Origin: Caballeronia glebae
GTDB lineage: Bacteria > Pseudomonadota > Gammaproteobacteria > Burkholderiales > Burkholderiaceae
Length of the DNA stretch: 41,557 bases
Assembly (NCBI RefSeq): GCF_001545035.1
Contig: NZ_FCOJ02000062.1
Coordinates: forward strand, 1 to 41,557
Direction of reading: 5' to 3'
Made by a program: the position numbers and the translations under genes
The notes under the pieces: model-generated
The model's input: only the letters and a program-made list of their open reading frames with translations
Told to the model about the DNA's origin: nothing
The model's database searches: none
Shown: in pieces, positions 1 through 8,063 of the stretch
How the letters are laid out: the number at the start of each line of letters is the position of its first letter
How positions within the stretch are numbered: position 1 is the stretch's first letter

Positions 1-414
1 GAGGCGAAACGCTGCGTTGTTGGCGTGATACAGCCATTTATCTAAGTTCGGCGCTTTCAGCTTGGCGTTGCGTGTATACACGGCTTTCATCGCACCGCAC
101 TCGGAATGCCCGCACACAACAATATTCGAGACTTTCAACACCAGCACTGCGTACTCAATCGCGCTCGCCTCGGAAAGGTCGCCGGTAGAGACCCCTTCCG
201 CAGTCGCCGGCGGAATCAGGTTGCCAACGTTGCGCATCGTGAACAGATCGCCCGGATGGGTCGAGGCAAGCAGGTCCGGGACAACCCGACTGTCCGAGCA
301 CGTGATGAAGAGGGCATCAGGTGTCTGCGCGAGCGCCAGTTTGGTAAACTGTTCCGCGTATTGCGGCAGCAGTTTCTCGCGGAATTCAACGATGCCCATT
401 ATGAGTTTGTCCAT
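1..414 (-). CDS. Beta-class carbonic anhydrase (C-terminus outside window)
   Basis: Interconverts CO2 and bicarbonate in the cytoplasm. The 138 visible residues carry the beta-class zinc site: Cys39 with Asp41 and Arg43 in CSDSRV, and His103 with Cys106 in HSECGA. The reading frame is open to the window edge, so the last third or so of a typical protein of about 215 residues is missing. The start is the ATG at 414, preceded by GGAGG seven bases upstream. It lies 18 bases after the stop of the DUF2254 gene on the same strand, so the two are probably co-transcribed. Bicarbonate supply or pH balance is the likely role; family assignment is firm. Confidence 0.93.
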   Translation of the reverse strand, partial: MDKLIMGIVEFREKLLPQYAEQFTKLALAQTPDALFITCSDSRVVPDLLASTHPGDLFTMRNVGNLIPPATAEGVSTGDLSEASAIEYAVLVLKVSNIVVCGHSECGAMKAVYTRNAKLKAPNLDKWLYHANNAAFRL

Positions 415-432
415 GTTTTTCCTCCGAAAGGG

Positions 433-1746
433 CTAGTCATGTGTTGTCGACGTGGCGGAGCCTCCCAGCCCCTGCGAGTCAGGGATACGGGCCAACGCCA
501 GATCCTCGGGAAACGAGAACATCGAGACGATCGTGCGATCGAGCAGTGCCAACTCGACGCGTAATGCATCATGTCGATGTTCCGGTAGGCACTGGACGAG
601 ATTCTCAATCGCAGCACGCAAACGACGCGCGATTTGAATGCTGCCCGCGCCGTATTGTCTTATTTCGCGGAAACTAAGATGTACGAAGTCTTCCCAATTG
701 GGCGTCCGTAGGATAACCCGAACCTGCCCTGACCTATCCACAATCTCCTCGATGTGCAGCGATCGTTGGCCCACCACCCGCAATAGTCGGTGCACCTGGT
801 CGATAGCAAGCACGGCCGTGGTCGGATCGTTGATCGCCGCCGACAGCGCTTTGAGCGCAATATCGACCAGGATGCGAAACGCGAACATAGGATCCTGCTC
901 CATCGTTCGTTCCGTCCCGAAAGCGACCAGTGTGCGCAGCCTTTCCTCATCGATTGCGCCAGAATTCCCGTACAAATAAAACATGGGTTCGCCCACAGCG
1001 ACGAAATCACCGACTTGCGGTACAAATTCGATAACTGAGTCAGTGCGCCGCGCCTTGGCCACCAGCCTTTCCAAGTTCACGGCCAGAACGATGCCAGATT
1101 CGCCGCGGTGAAGGACAATGCGATTAGGTACGCCTCGCTCTTTATCACTTTCCAGCGGGATAGTTGCACCGCTAGTCGGAGCGGGATAAACGCTTTCTAT
1201 GACCGCCATCCCGTGCTTCCCAACGCGTGCTACGAGGCTTACAGGACGCAGAGATTTCGCGGCGTAGTCAATCAGAAAGAGGAACGCGACGACTGAAGCG
1301 AATCCGAATATCGCTGCAATGAACACTTGAAGTTGGTGTACCTCGTTTTCACCCATCCAGCCCAGTGTTCTATCGGCGAACAGCATCGTGAAAACGAACA
1401 GTCCGGAGATGGTACGGATCACGTTATCGCGCAGCAGTGTGGTCGCGATTATCCGGGGAGTGTACTGCCCGCCAGCGACCTGGATTGCGACGAGCAACGA
1501 ACCAAACGTGAACACCAGAAACCCCAGGTCTGCGGAAACGATGTCACCGAGCAACGACCGCGCCCCAGTCATAGAAAGCCCAAGAAAGCCGGTTTTCGGA
1601 TCGAGGATCGCTTGCCTGATCATCCATCTTCCTAGCATTTCGGTCAGAGGTTTGACCACGGCATAGATCGCGACTGCCATGAGCGGCACAGCCCACAGCG
1701 TGGATCTTAGGTAGCTCTTTAAGCTGTACCAGCGATTCCAGCCCAT
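433..1746 (-). CDS. DUF2254 family integral membrane protein
   Basis: Predicted inner-membrane protein of the DUF2254 family, function unknown. Hydrophobic segments fill roughly the first 190 residues, starting with STLWAVPLMAVAIYAVV, then two around VFTFGSLLVAIQVAGG and SGLFVFTMLFA, then FIAAIFGFASVVAFLFLIDY. The rest is a long soluble region containing the family's conserved DPTTAVLAIDQVHRLL segment. The frame is open 30 codons further upstream, but the ATG at 1746 has AGGAG at good spacing and begins with the family's usual MGWNRW-like start, giving 437 residues. It probably forms an operon with the downstream carbonic anhydrase, which would fit ion or pH homeostasis; that link is inference. 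Confidence 0.85.
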   Translation of the reverse strand: MGWNRWYSLKSYLRSTLWAVPLMAVAIYAVVKPLTEMLGRWMIRQAILDPKTGFLGLSMTGARSLLGDIVSADLGFLVFTFGSLLVAIQVAGGQYTPRIIATTLLRDNVIRTISGLFVFTMLFADRTLGWMGENEVHQLQVFIAAIFGFASVVAFLFLIDYAAKSLRPVSLVARVGKHGMAVIESVYPAPTSGATIPLESDKERGVPNRIVLHRGESGIVLAVNLERLVAKARRTDSVIEFVPQVGDFVAVGEPMFYLYGNSGAIDEERLRTLVAFGTERTMEQDPMFAFRILVDIALKALSAAINDPTTAVLAIDQVHRLLRVVGQRSLHIEEIVDRSGQVRVILRTPNWEDFVHLSFREIRQYGAGSIQIARRLRAAIENLVQCLPEHRHDALRVELALLDRTIVSMFSFPEDLALARIPDSQGLGGSATSTTHD

Positions 1747-1851
1747 GTTTGCTCTCCTACGATCCATTTGCAGCAGAGACCAGAGTCTTCGCGGTTTGGC
1801 AAGCCGCATGCAGATCTGTTGGCGCGTACGATGCATGGCAAGGACCGCTCG

Positions 1852-2110
1852 CTAACCCTCGGTTTTGACGGTAACGGCTTGCTCGGCATCTGTCACCATC
1901 CAGATCGTCCGCGCATCTGCAGGATCGTTCTTGTTACCGATGTCGAAGGCCTTAATGAACTTTGCGGGCATCAATTTGACTCTGTGCCCCATCTTGGACA
2001 GCGCGCTGGTCAGGCGCTGGGCTCCCGCAAGCTTCCATCCCGATTAGAGACACAGTGCGCAAATGCTCGAGACACGCCGACCGCTTAATCGACCTGTGCA
2101 CGGTTCCGGC
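1852..2110 (-). pseudogene. IS110-family transposase remnant
   Basis: The minus strand reads a broken piece of the N-terminal DEDD domain of an IS110 transposase. One frame gives LRTVSLIGMEACG; after a frameshift near 2030 another gives GHRVKLMPAKFIKAFDIGNK followed by NDPADARTIW, then VTVKTEG and a stop at 1852. These match the family's conserved GMEACG, LMPxxxVKxF and NKNDxADA motifs. The start, the serine-containing C-terminal domain and the termini are absent, so it is inactive debris. A second, different IS110 piece lies at about 3305-3455. Confidence 0.7.
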
Positions 2111-2290
2111 CATAATTACGGCCACTGTCGTATCGTTCACTTTGGATCCTCTGGTTACCAGTGAAGACCTCGTGGTCTTCCCATGTCGGCACTCTGACGT
2201 GAGGATCCACCGCATGCGCACCTTCCAGGCTGGCGGCGCCGTTCACATAATTTCGCGCCTTGTCGGCGCATACCTTTTATCAAGCGAAAA

Positions 2291-2854
2291 TCAACGAGGC
2301 TTGTAGGAGAATTTCTGGCCGCCAACGCTTGCCTCATACATCAGCCCACCCTTGGCCACCGTGAATACCGCCATCCCTTTTCGATAGGCGCCCGTAGTTT
2401 TGGCATCTTTCTTACCGCCGCTTACATTAGCAGACGTGCCCGCCGTGCCTGCCTGTGCGCCAGCTGCGGCAGTGATCGCGATCGCGTTGACATCTGCACC
2501 GAATTCAAAGTTGCCATTGATGAATTCTTTGAGGGATCGTTCGTCCTGGAACAAGATGAGTTCACTGTATACTTGGCCGCCTAGTTGCAAGCCGACAGTG
2601 AGCTGAGTCATGGATGTATCGCCGATATATTTCCCTTTCTCATAGACGCGGCCCTTGCCGTGGGCGCCGCCGATGCCGACCCCGGCCTTGCCAATCTTCG
2701 GAAACACAGCGTAGCCATAGGCACTGTGCAGAAGATTGCTGCTTTCTCCCGCATTTTTGAACAGGTTGAGGGTGGCCGTATATTCGTCTGCAAGAGCAAC
2801 GGAAGTAGGCAACATCAAAAGGATTGTGAGCGTCAGTATCAGACGTTTGAGCAT
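2291..2854 (-). CDS. Exported SYLF (YSC84-like) domain protein
   Basis: A 187-residue protein with a cleavable signal peptide (MLKRLILTLTILLMLPTSVALA) cut after about residue 22, followed by a single SYLF/YSC84 domain. Family hallmarks visible are GYAVFPKIGKAGVGIGGAHG, VGLQLGGQVYSELILF and the terminal AKGGLMYEASVGGQKFSY stretch. In eukaryotes SYLF domains bind phosphoinositides; the bacterial exported versions are thought to act at the envelope but their role is not established. GGAGAA precedes the ATG. It is monocistronic and sits between two IS110 remnants. A lipoprotein paralogue lies at 10801-11370. Confidence 0.88.
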   Translation of the reverse strand: MLKRLILTLTILLMLPTSVALADEYTATLNLFKNAGESSNLLHSAYGYAVFPKIGKAGVGIGGAHGKGRVYEKGKYIGDTSMTQLTVGLQLGGQVYSELILFQDERSLKEFINGNFEFGADVNAIAITAAAGAQAGTAGTSANVSGGKKDAKTTGAYRKGMAVFTVAKGGLMYEASVGGQKFSYKPR

Positions 2855-3005
2855 GATGTGTTCTCCATGGATTGGTCACATTGGCGCACTGCCGACCTAC
2901 ACCCACCCAAATCGGCGCTTTCAACTGCTGGTCCCCGTTCACACAATCGGTCTGAATATCGGAACTGCACGACGCCGAGGACCTTCCTGTGAAGTCAGTC
3001 CGCAC

Positions 3006-3028
3006 AAAAAGGCCCGCGGAAGCGGGCC
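3006..3028 (-). terminator. Rho-independent terminator (minus strand)
   Basis: The stem GGCCCGC/GCGGGCC (3011-3017 with 3022-3028, four-base loop) is followed on the minus strand by five T. It would stop minus-strand transcription arriving from the right before the SYLF gene at 2854. The minus-strand gene it once served is now only IS110 debris or lost. Confidence 0.7.
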
Positions 3029-3304
3029 CGGAAAGCCGCGAGTCACGGTTGCAAAGACGAAAGTCGTCCGTGAGCGGTCGACGCGCCTCAGTGCTCTGAA
3101 TTCGCGCCGACTTTCAGTATAGGCTGCGTTTCTCGCCGGTGCGTTATATTCCGTCGCCGATCGCGAGACTGGTAAGCTTTTTAATCAAACATAAGTCCGC
3201 CGCCCGGTCCGCGGGCCTATTTGAGGCCGGCGACGAAATCCATCACTTGCTGCACGCCTTGCCAGATGGTCTTCATCAGTTGCCCGCTGTAGCGCGAGAA
3301 TTGC

Positions 3305-3455
3305 CTACTGTGCTTCTGTTTTAACGGCAACAAACCGCGCATCGGGCTGCTGATCAGCTGTCCAGATCGCCCGCGCGGCGGCGTCAGTCTTGTCACCCGA
3401 AACGAAGGCGCGCACCGAGCGGGGGGCAATGAGCCTCAGTCGTGGTCGAGGTTCT
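3305..3455 (-). pseudogene. Second IS110-family transposase remnant
   Basis: The minus strand encodes LRLIAPRSVRAFVSGDKTDA followed by ARAIWTADQQPDARFVAVKT. This is the conserved IS110 segment (L-I-A-P-x-x-V-x-x-F, K-x-D-A-A-A-x-A-I-W, R-F-V-A-V-K-T-E) with an in-frame stop directly after KTEAQ. The usual N-D-A-A-D-A motif reads T-D-A-A-A-R, so the acidic residue is lost as well. It covers the same part of the protein as the remnant at 1852-2110 but differs enough in sequence to come from a different element. No terminal repeats are seen. Confidence 0.62.
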
Positions 3456-4015
3456 TCAGTTGTCCAGCCCTGAAGCGTGCGGCTGCCGTTCGCTTTTACC
3501 ACAAACTACGAAGGCTCGCGCCTAGTAAAGAATTCGATGACCTGGTTGCGTTTTAGTTTGATGCGCTGAATTGTCCTCGACATTGACTGGCACAGCGACT
3601 CCTCATGGTCCAATTGATAAGTGTGTCACAAATGTTCCCTTACCAGCGACGCCGCGCGAATTAGGTGACGTTTAAATGAATTATTTCTTAAGCGGCTTGG
3701 GAGAACTGGTCGCGGGCGACCTCCATATTGGAACGCGGGCTGATTGTTGAATCGCGAGCCACGTCGAAAATGTGTTGGTTCCGTTCACTAAAAACCGCTT
3801 GTATTGCTCGGGATATGTTCTTAAATTACGGGAGTGATGCTCGACACTTTTATTTTTGCCGACGAGACAAAAGCACAAGAGGAAGTCCGTGTCAGCTCAA
3901 GATGCCGGGACTGCCGTGAAACGTGTGGGTCCAGCGATTGAAGTTGCGGTGATCTCATTCGCGATGGGCGCGGCCGCAGAGCGATATGAACAAACGGATC
4001 ACTGCGGCGCACAGT
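3456..4015. other. Intergenic stretch without recognisable gene
   Basis: About 560 bases, visibly more AT-rich than the flanks. Short open frames on both strands (for example a 65-codon frame on the minus strand at 3681-3878) resemble no family I know and lack ribosome binding sites. I see no repeats or termini of a mobile element. Confidence 0.5.
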
Positions 4016-4480
4016 GGCAGTAATGATGAGATCGTGAAGATTCGGATGCACGTCGAGTCTTACGTATTAGATCCCCGCGTCGGCGCGAAGGAGCGCGAAG
4101 CGATCAAGGTGTTGAGCGCCTATTTCGATGCGAAACGTGAGTACACTTCGGGCGACGGATGGGCGACGGCGTGCCGCAATACCCGCTCGCTGCGCCGATA
4201 GCCTCGAGCGCCCATTCGATACGCATCGCACTTCCCGCGACGCATGCCACGGCTACACTTTCGCATCCGAAGCTGCAAGGCAAGAACGCACCGGGCGGTG
4301 CTTTCAGCTGTGTGATCAACGGTCGCTGCTCGCGGGCTTCGCGATGGTCGCCTACACGGCGTAATACGGCACGAGCGAAGTGACGACGTTCATCTGAGCA
4401 GCAACAGCGGCGTTTATCAGAAGGATAGCGGGAAATCCCGAGCACCGACGGAACGCGGCGATCCCGATGCGCCGCCTGGC
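4016..4480 (+). pseudogene. DUF2950 protein pseudogene, several frameshifts
   Basis: Pieces of a DUF2950 protein are scattered over different frames. SNDEIVKIRM and LSAYFDAKREYTS match the family's region ahead of its AYVDAQREYA motif. After a shift near 4160 comes GDGVPQYPL, matching GDGVLEYA. Then KNAPGGAFSCVINGR is followed in another frame by GFAMVAYTA, a TAA where glutamine is usual, and YGTSEVTTFI. After a further shift comes SNSGVYQKDSGK, matching the family's NxxGVVYQKDLG end. With at least three shifts, a stop and missing segments it cannot be functional. Family function is unknown. Confidence 0.6.
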
Positions 4481-4550
4481 CGAGAGGACGAGCCCATTGG
4501 ACCCTACATGTCGCATGTCGAACGCTCAAAAACGAGTCAAAGGAGTCGGC

Positions 4551-5024
4551 ATGAATGCGAAGAAAACTCACCAGCTGTGTGTCGCGCTGATGATGCTGCT
4601 CGCGCTGGATGCCATTGCGCAAAGCAAGCCGATACCGTATCCGGCGAAAGGCCAAAGCGCTCAGCAACAACAGAAGGACGACGGTGCGTGCTACAGCTGG
4701 GCGAAGAGCAACACGGGCATTGACCCCGCGACGGCTTCTGCGGCGCCCCCGCCACAGAGCGGTCCGGCGGTGGGCGGCGGAGAACGTGTCCAGGGAGCCG
4801 CGCGCGGCGCGGCGGGCGGCGCAGTAGTCGGGGCCATTGCGGGCGATGCGGGAAAGGGCGCGGCGGTCGGCGCGACAGCCGGCACGATGGTGGGTGGTTC
4901 ACGCGCACGACAGAACCGTCGCGCGCAGCAGGCGAATACGCAAGCGCAATCACAGGGCGCGATGGACACCTACTACCGCGCTTATGCGGCCTGCATGCAG
5001 GGCCGTGGCTATACGATCAAGTGA
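4551..5024 (+). CDS. Exported glycine-zipper protein
   Basis: A 157-residue protein with a signal peptide of about 24 residues ending at LDAIAQS. Two glycine-zipper helices follow around residues 84-118 (GAARGAAGGAVVGAIAG and GKGAAVGATAGTMVGG), the pattern found in YmgG-like and SlyB-like outer-membrane-associated proteins. A C-terminal segment, YYRAYAACMQGRGYTIK, resembles the cysteine-containing tail of many such Burkholderia proteins. The frame is open upstream, but the ATG at 4551 has AAAGGAG at good spacing and begins the signal peptide. It lies 33 bases before the next gene, so they are likely co-transcribed. A structural or stress role in the envelope is inferred. Confidence 0.82.
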   Translation: MNAKKTHQLCVALMMLLALDAIAQSKPIPYPAKGQSAQQQQKDDGACYSWAKSNTGIDPATASAAPPPQSGPAVGGGERVQGAARGAAGGAVVGAIAGDAGKGAAVGATAGTMVGGSRARQNRRAQQANTQAQSQGAMDTYYRAYAACMQGRGYTIK

Positions 5025-5057
5025 AATTGCCCATTCATTAACTCAGGAGCAACAATA

Positions 5058-5651
5058 ATGAAGCGCATGAGCATGAGCCTTTTTGTCGCAGCGTGTCTAG
5101 TGCTATCCGGAACAGCATGGACCGCCGAGCCTGAGACCAACGTGAACGTGACAAAGAGCGAGAATGGAGCATCCGTGCAGGGCACCTCGAAGGTGACCGC
5201 TACCATCGTCGGCATCGACGCCGCCACGCGCACCGTCACGCTCAAGACGCGTTCCGGCAAGGTGATCGAGCTGGAGGTCACGGACGAGGTACGCAATTTC
5301 GACCAACTGGCTGTGGGCGATACCGTGAAGGTCGCCTATCACGAATCGCTGAGCCTGAGCCTGCTCGACAAGAAGAGCGAGGCATCGCGGACTGAGAGCC
5401 AGTCCGCGGAACGCTCGGTTCCGGGCGCCAAGCCGGGAGGAACAGTCGGGCGCGAAGTGACGGTTATCGCGGACGTCGTCGCGGTGAATGCCAAGACGCA
5501 GATGGTGATGCTCAAGGGCCCCAAGGGCGACACGATCGATCTTCATGTCGAAGACCCCGAGCGTCTCAAGCGCATAAAGAAGGGCGATCAGATCAAAGCT
5601 GTCTACACCGAAGCATTGGCGGTATCCGTCGAACCGGCCACAATGAAGTAG
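5058..5651 (+). CDS. Exported protein with two tandem related beta domains
   Basis: A 197-residue protein with a signal peptide (about residues 1-22, ending SGTAWTA). The mature part holds two copies of the same unit. The first is near residues 45-105 (VTATIVGIDAATRTVTLKTR, then VGDTVKVAYHESLSLSLL). The second is near residues 132-193 (VTVIADVVAVNAKTQMVMLK, then KGDQIKAVYTEALAVSVEP). They are joined by a charged, Ser/Glu-rich linker. The repeats look like small all-beta, OB-like folds, but I recognise no named family. AGGAG precedes the ATG. It follows the glycine-zipper gene closely and probably shares its promoter. A periplasmic location is inferred; no enzymatic motif is visible. Confidence 0.8.
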   Translation: MKRMSMSLFVAACLVLSGTAWTAEPETNVNVTKSENGASVQGTSKVTATIVGIDAATRTVTLKTRSGKVIELEVTDEVRNFDQLAVGDTVKVAYHESLSLSLLDKKSEASRTESQSAERSVPGAKPGGTVGREVTVIADVVAVNAKTQMVMLKGPKGDTIDLHVEDPERLKRIKKGDQIKAVYTEALAVSVEPATMK

Positions 5652-5713
5652 AACGGGTGTGAATGATGCTTTGAGTCCGCCGTATAGACCCGGCTTTGCG
5701 TAGGTGCGCAGCT

Positions 5714-6823
5714 TCACTTTCCGGAGGTCGCGAGATCTTCCTCGATGAAGCGCAGAATTGCTTCAGTCAGCGCCTCACGAGGATAGGCGTTTTGCGTGAC
5801 GAACAGTGCGCCGATTGTGCTGTGCGTTCTGGCAATGGGCACGGCCAGCGCCCAGTGGTCGGCATTCACAAAGGCGAGCAGCGCGCTTCCCGGTACGATT
5901 TGATCGTAGAAGATGACTTGGCTGTCGTTGCGCGCGTCGATTCGCGAGAGCTTGTCGTAGCTCGATTTGAGTATCGACGATATGCGTTCGGGCTGAGGAA
6001 ACGTGACGAGCGAGAAATAGCGTAGCTCCTTTGGAAGGAGGTGCTGCGCAATCCAGGCCTGGCGTGTCGCCGGGCGCAGGCTTTGTACGGCGCCGCCGTC
6101 GCCTGACGTACAGGTTGCGCCGGGAAAGTACCGCAGCATGTCGGCCTGATACTGCTCTGCATCGTTGGCGAGCGCCGATCCGCCAACCGCGCCCGCCGCA
6201 CTCACGACGGCCGCCACTCGGCTTCGGATCTCCGGATAGTCGACAACAGCCTCCAGGATGTCGGCGGCGCCCTTTGAATAACCGACCAGCACAAGTTGCC
6301 CTGGCCCGGTGGCCGGTTGCATCGCCATAATGGCGTCGCGGATCTGACGTGCGTTGTTCTCCGAACTCGACAGGCCATCAACGTTGAGCATGATGGCGTC
6401 GTATCCAAATTGCTGCACATGTTTCGCGACGGCGTTCTGCGAATTCAACCACGGCTTGAAACAGTCATAACCGATGCCGGGAACCACTGCCGCGATGAGG
6501 TGACGCTTCGATTCACCCAGATCCACAGGCGCACCAGTGCCAGCGGGCTCGGTACCGACGCGTGTCAGTGCGTCTTCACAGGGACGGTAGTCGGGAAGCG
6601 CCTTGCCGTGTGCTTCGAGCACCGCGCAGAATGTCTCGCGAAAGCGTGACCGCTTGTCCAGCACACCCGCTTGAGATGCGGGAACGAGCGCGAGCGGAGG
6701 CGTATTCGTCGTGTAGGGGACGAGCGGCTTCGTTGCGCACGCCACGAGCGTAAGGCAGGCAAGAGCGGCCATAAGACGGGCAACGCCTCTGCGTGGCCTG
6801 ATGACGGAGCTATTCGCCGGCAT
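5714..6823 (-). CDS. Alpha/beta-hydrolase-like lipoprotein
   Basis: A 369-residue protein with a lipoprotein signal peptide (lipobox LVAC, lipidated Cys29) and a predicted alpha/beta-hydrolase fold. The nucleophile elbow is GYSKG (Ser183) after the strand QLVLV; a possible catalytic histidine lies in NADHWALAVP near the C-terminus. Upstream frame extension is possible, but the ATG at 6823 has GAGGAG eight bases away. This start lies inside the end of the upstream LssY_C gene (14-base overlap), which implies translational coupling. It is the last gene of a three-gene lipoprotein operon. An esterase or lipase-like activity in the envelope is plausible; the substrate is unknown. Confidence 0.8.
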   Translation of the reverse strand: MPANSSVIRPRRGVARLMAALACLTLVACATKPLVPYTTNTPPLALVPASQAGVLDKRSRFRETFCAVLEAHGKALPDYRPCEDALTRVGTEPAGTGAPVDLGESKRHLIAAVVPGIGYDCFKPWLNSQNAVAKHVQQFGYDAIMLNVDGLSSSENNARQIRDAIMAMQPATGPGQLVLVGYSKGAADILEAVVDYPEIRSRVAAVVSAAGAVGGSALANDAEQYQADMLRYFPGATCTSGDGGAVQSLRPATRQAWIAQHLLPKELRYFSLVTFPQPERISSILKSSYDKLSRIDARNDSQVIFYDQIVPGSALLAFVNADHWALAVPIARTHSTIGALFVTQNAYPREALTEAILRFIEEDLATSGK

Positions 6824-8063
6824 CGCCCTGCTCCTCGCGTGCACCGGTTTCGCGCTGCTCAAGGTAAGGCACCCAGTCTAGAATCTGCACGTTGGTGAAG
6901 TTGAGCGGGCGGGTGGCGAAGAACATGACGGCGCGCAGCCCATTGGTGTAATACGAGGCGCCGTTCAACGTTGTTCGCGGGTTTGCGGGCGGCGCCGCGC
7001 CTACGCCGTACACGAAGCCGAGCTGCTCAAGACCACCCGAATACATCATGTCCTGGATCAGAAAGTTGCGCGCCTCGTCGACGTCGCCATGCAACGCGGG
7101 GCTTGCCGCATCGTGATGCGCGAAGCGGCCGCCGATGGGTCGTCCACATTGCGCCAGATACACCCAGCTGCCGTTGTACCGGATTGGCGCGAGCCATGCG
7201 CGCAACGTAGTGGAAGGCGCGCCCCCTTGCGCTTCCTTGCGCAGGACGACGTCGGGTCTGCGTCCAAACAGCGCTTGGGCAAGGTCCGTGTCACGCAATT
7301 CGCGACGATAGCCGCGCCGAACCATTGCAGTGCCTATATCGCCCAGCGTACCAATGATAATCACGTTCAGCGGGTCCGCTTCGGTCGTGCCTTTTGCATC
7401 GGTGGCGCAACACGGCATTCGTTCGAGCGCCGTGCGTAATGAAGCAAGATCGTGATAATCGATGATTTCAGACTCCGAGTACCGGAACGGTATCAGCGCA
7501 AAACGCGCGTCTCCGGCGTCGTTCGGTACCGGCACGAACAGGGAGAAAGGGATCAGCGTTTTGCTGCCGAACAAATCGATATTGACCAATTTGATCTGCT
7601 GGTCCTGATTGGTGAACAGTAATCCGGAACGCGTTTCGCCAGCGGGGATGGGATTTCTGAATCCCAGTTTGTCCAGGTGATCGTCAATACTTTCGTTCGT
7701 CGCACCTCCGAGCAGCGTGTGCATGGACCACGCTACTTCGAGCGGCGAGAAGTAATCCGGATCGGTTCCGGAGTGCAGCAACCACAAGTTCTGCGACGTC
7801 CGGTTCTCGACTTCCACCCAGACCGGCTGGATATTGGCCTTGGTGATATCGGCGCCGAACATGCGCTTACTGTCGTCGGCGCCCAGCACGGCCACGCTTA
7901 CATGCGCATCCTGCTTCGTTGCGCTCACCGCTCGTTCGCGCAGCGGCGCGTCGTCAATGCTGGTCGCCGCCGTCCACGTCGCGCAGCCCGCGAAAACCGG
8001 TGCGAGGACAACGCAGCCGGCGGCACGCTTGAACGCCCGTCGCAGCCACGCCGATGCGCTCAT
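6810..8063 (-). CDS. LssY C-terminal domain lipoprotein (copy 1)
   Basis: A 417-residue lipoprotein (lipobox FAGC, Cys27) with an LssY_C-type domain. Characteristic segments are IQPVWVEVENRTSQNLWLL, the MPCCATD cysteine pair, ADPLNVIIIGTLGDIGTAMV and DVDEARNFLIQDMMYSGGL. The domain takes its name from LssY, encoded near the type I secretion genes of Legionella; its biochemical function is unknown. The ATG at 8063 overlaps the stop of the upstream paralogue (ATGA) and has GGGAG upstream. Its 3' end overlaps the hydrolase gene. Standalone lipoprotein versions such as this are not usually described as functional partners of a hydrolase, so the grouping is noteworthy. Confidence 0.82.
   Translation of the reverse strand: MSASAWLRRAFKRAAGCVVLAPVFAGCATWTAATSIDDAPLRERAVSATKQDAHVSVAVLGADDSKRMFGADITKANIQPVWVEVENRTSQNLWLLHSGTDPDYFSPLEVAWSMHTLLGGATNESIDDHLDKLGFRNPIPAGETRSGLLFTNQDQQIKLVNIDLFGSKTLIPFSLFVPVPNDAGDARFALIPFRYSESEIIDYHDLASLRTALERMPCCATDAKGTTEADPLNVIIIGTLGDIGTAMVRRGYRRELRDTDLAQALFGRRPDVVLRKEAQGGAPSTTLRAWLAPIRYNGSWVYLAQCGRPIGGRFAHHDAASPALHGDVDEARNFLIQDMMYSGGLEQLGFVYGVGAAPPANPRTTLNGASYYTNGLRAVMFFATRPLNFTNVQILDWVPYLEQRETGAREEQGDAGE

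Noticed and set aside
4016..4201. Independent small gene starting at 3986
   Set aside because: Its sequence aligns with an internal part of DUF2950 and continues in other frames downstream, so it is part of a pseudogene.
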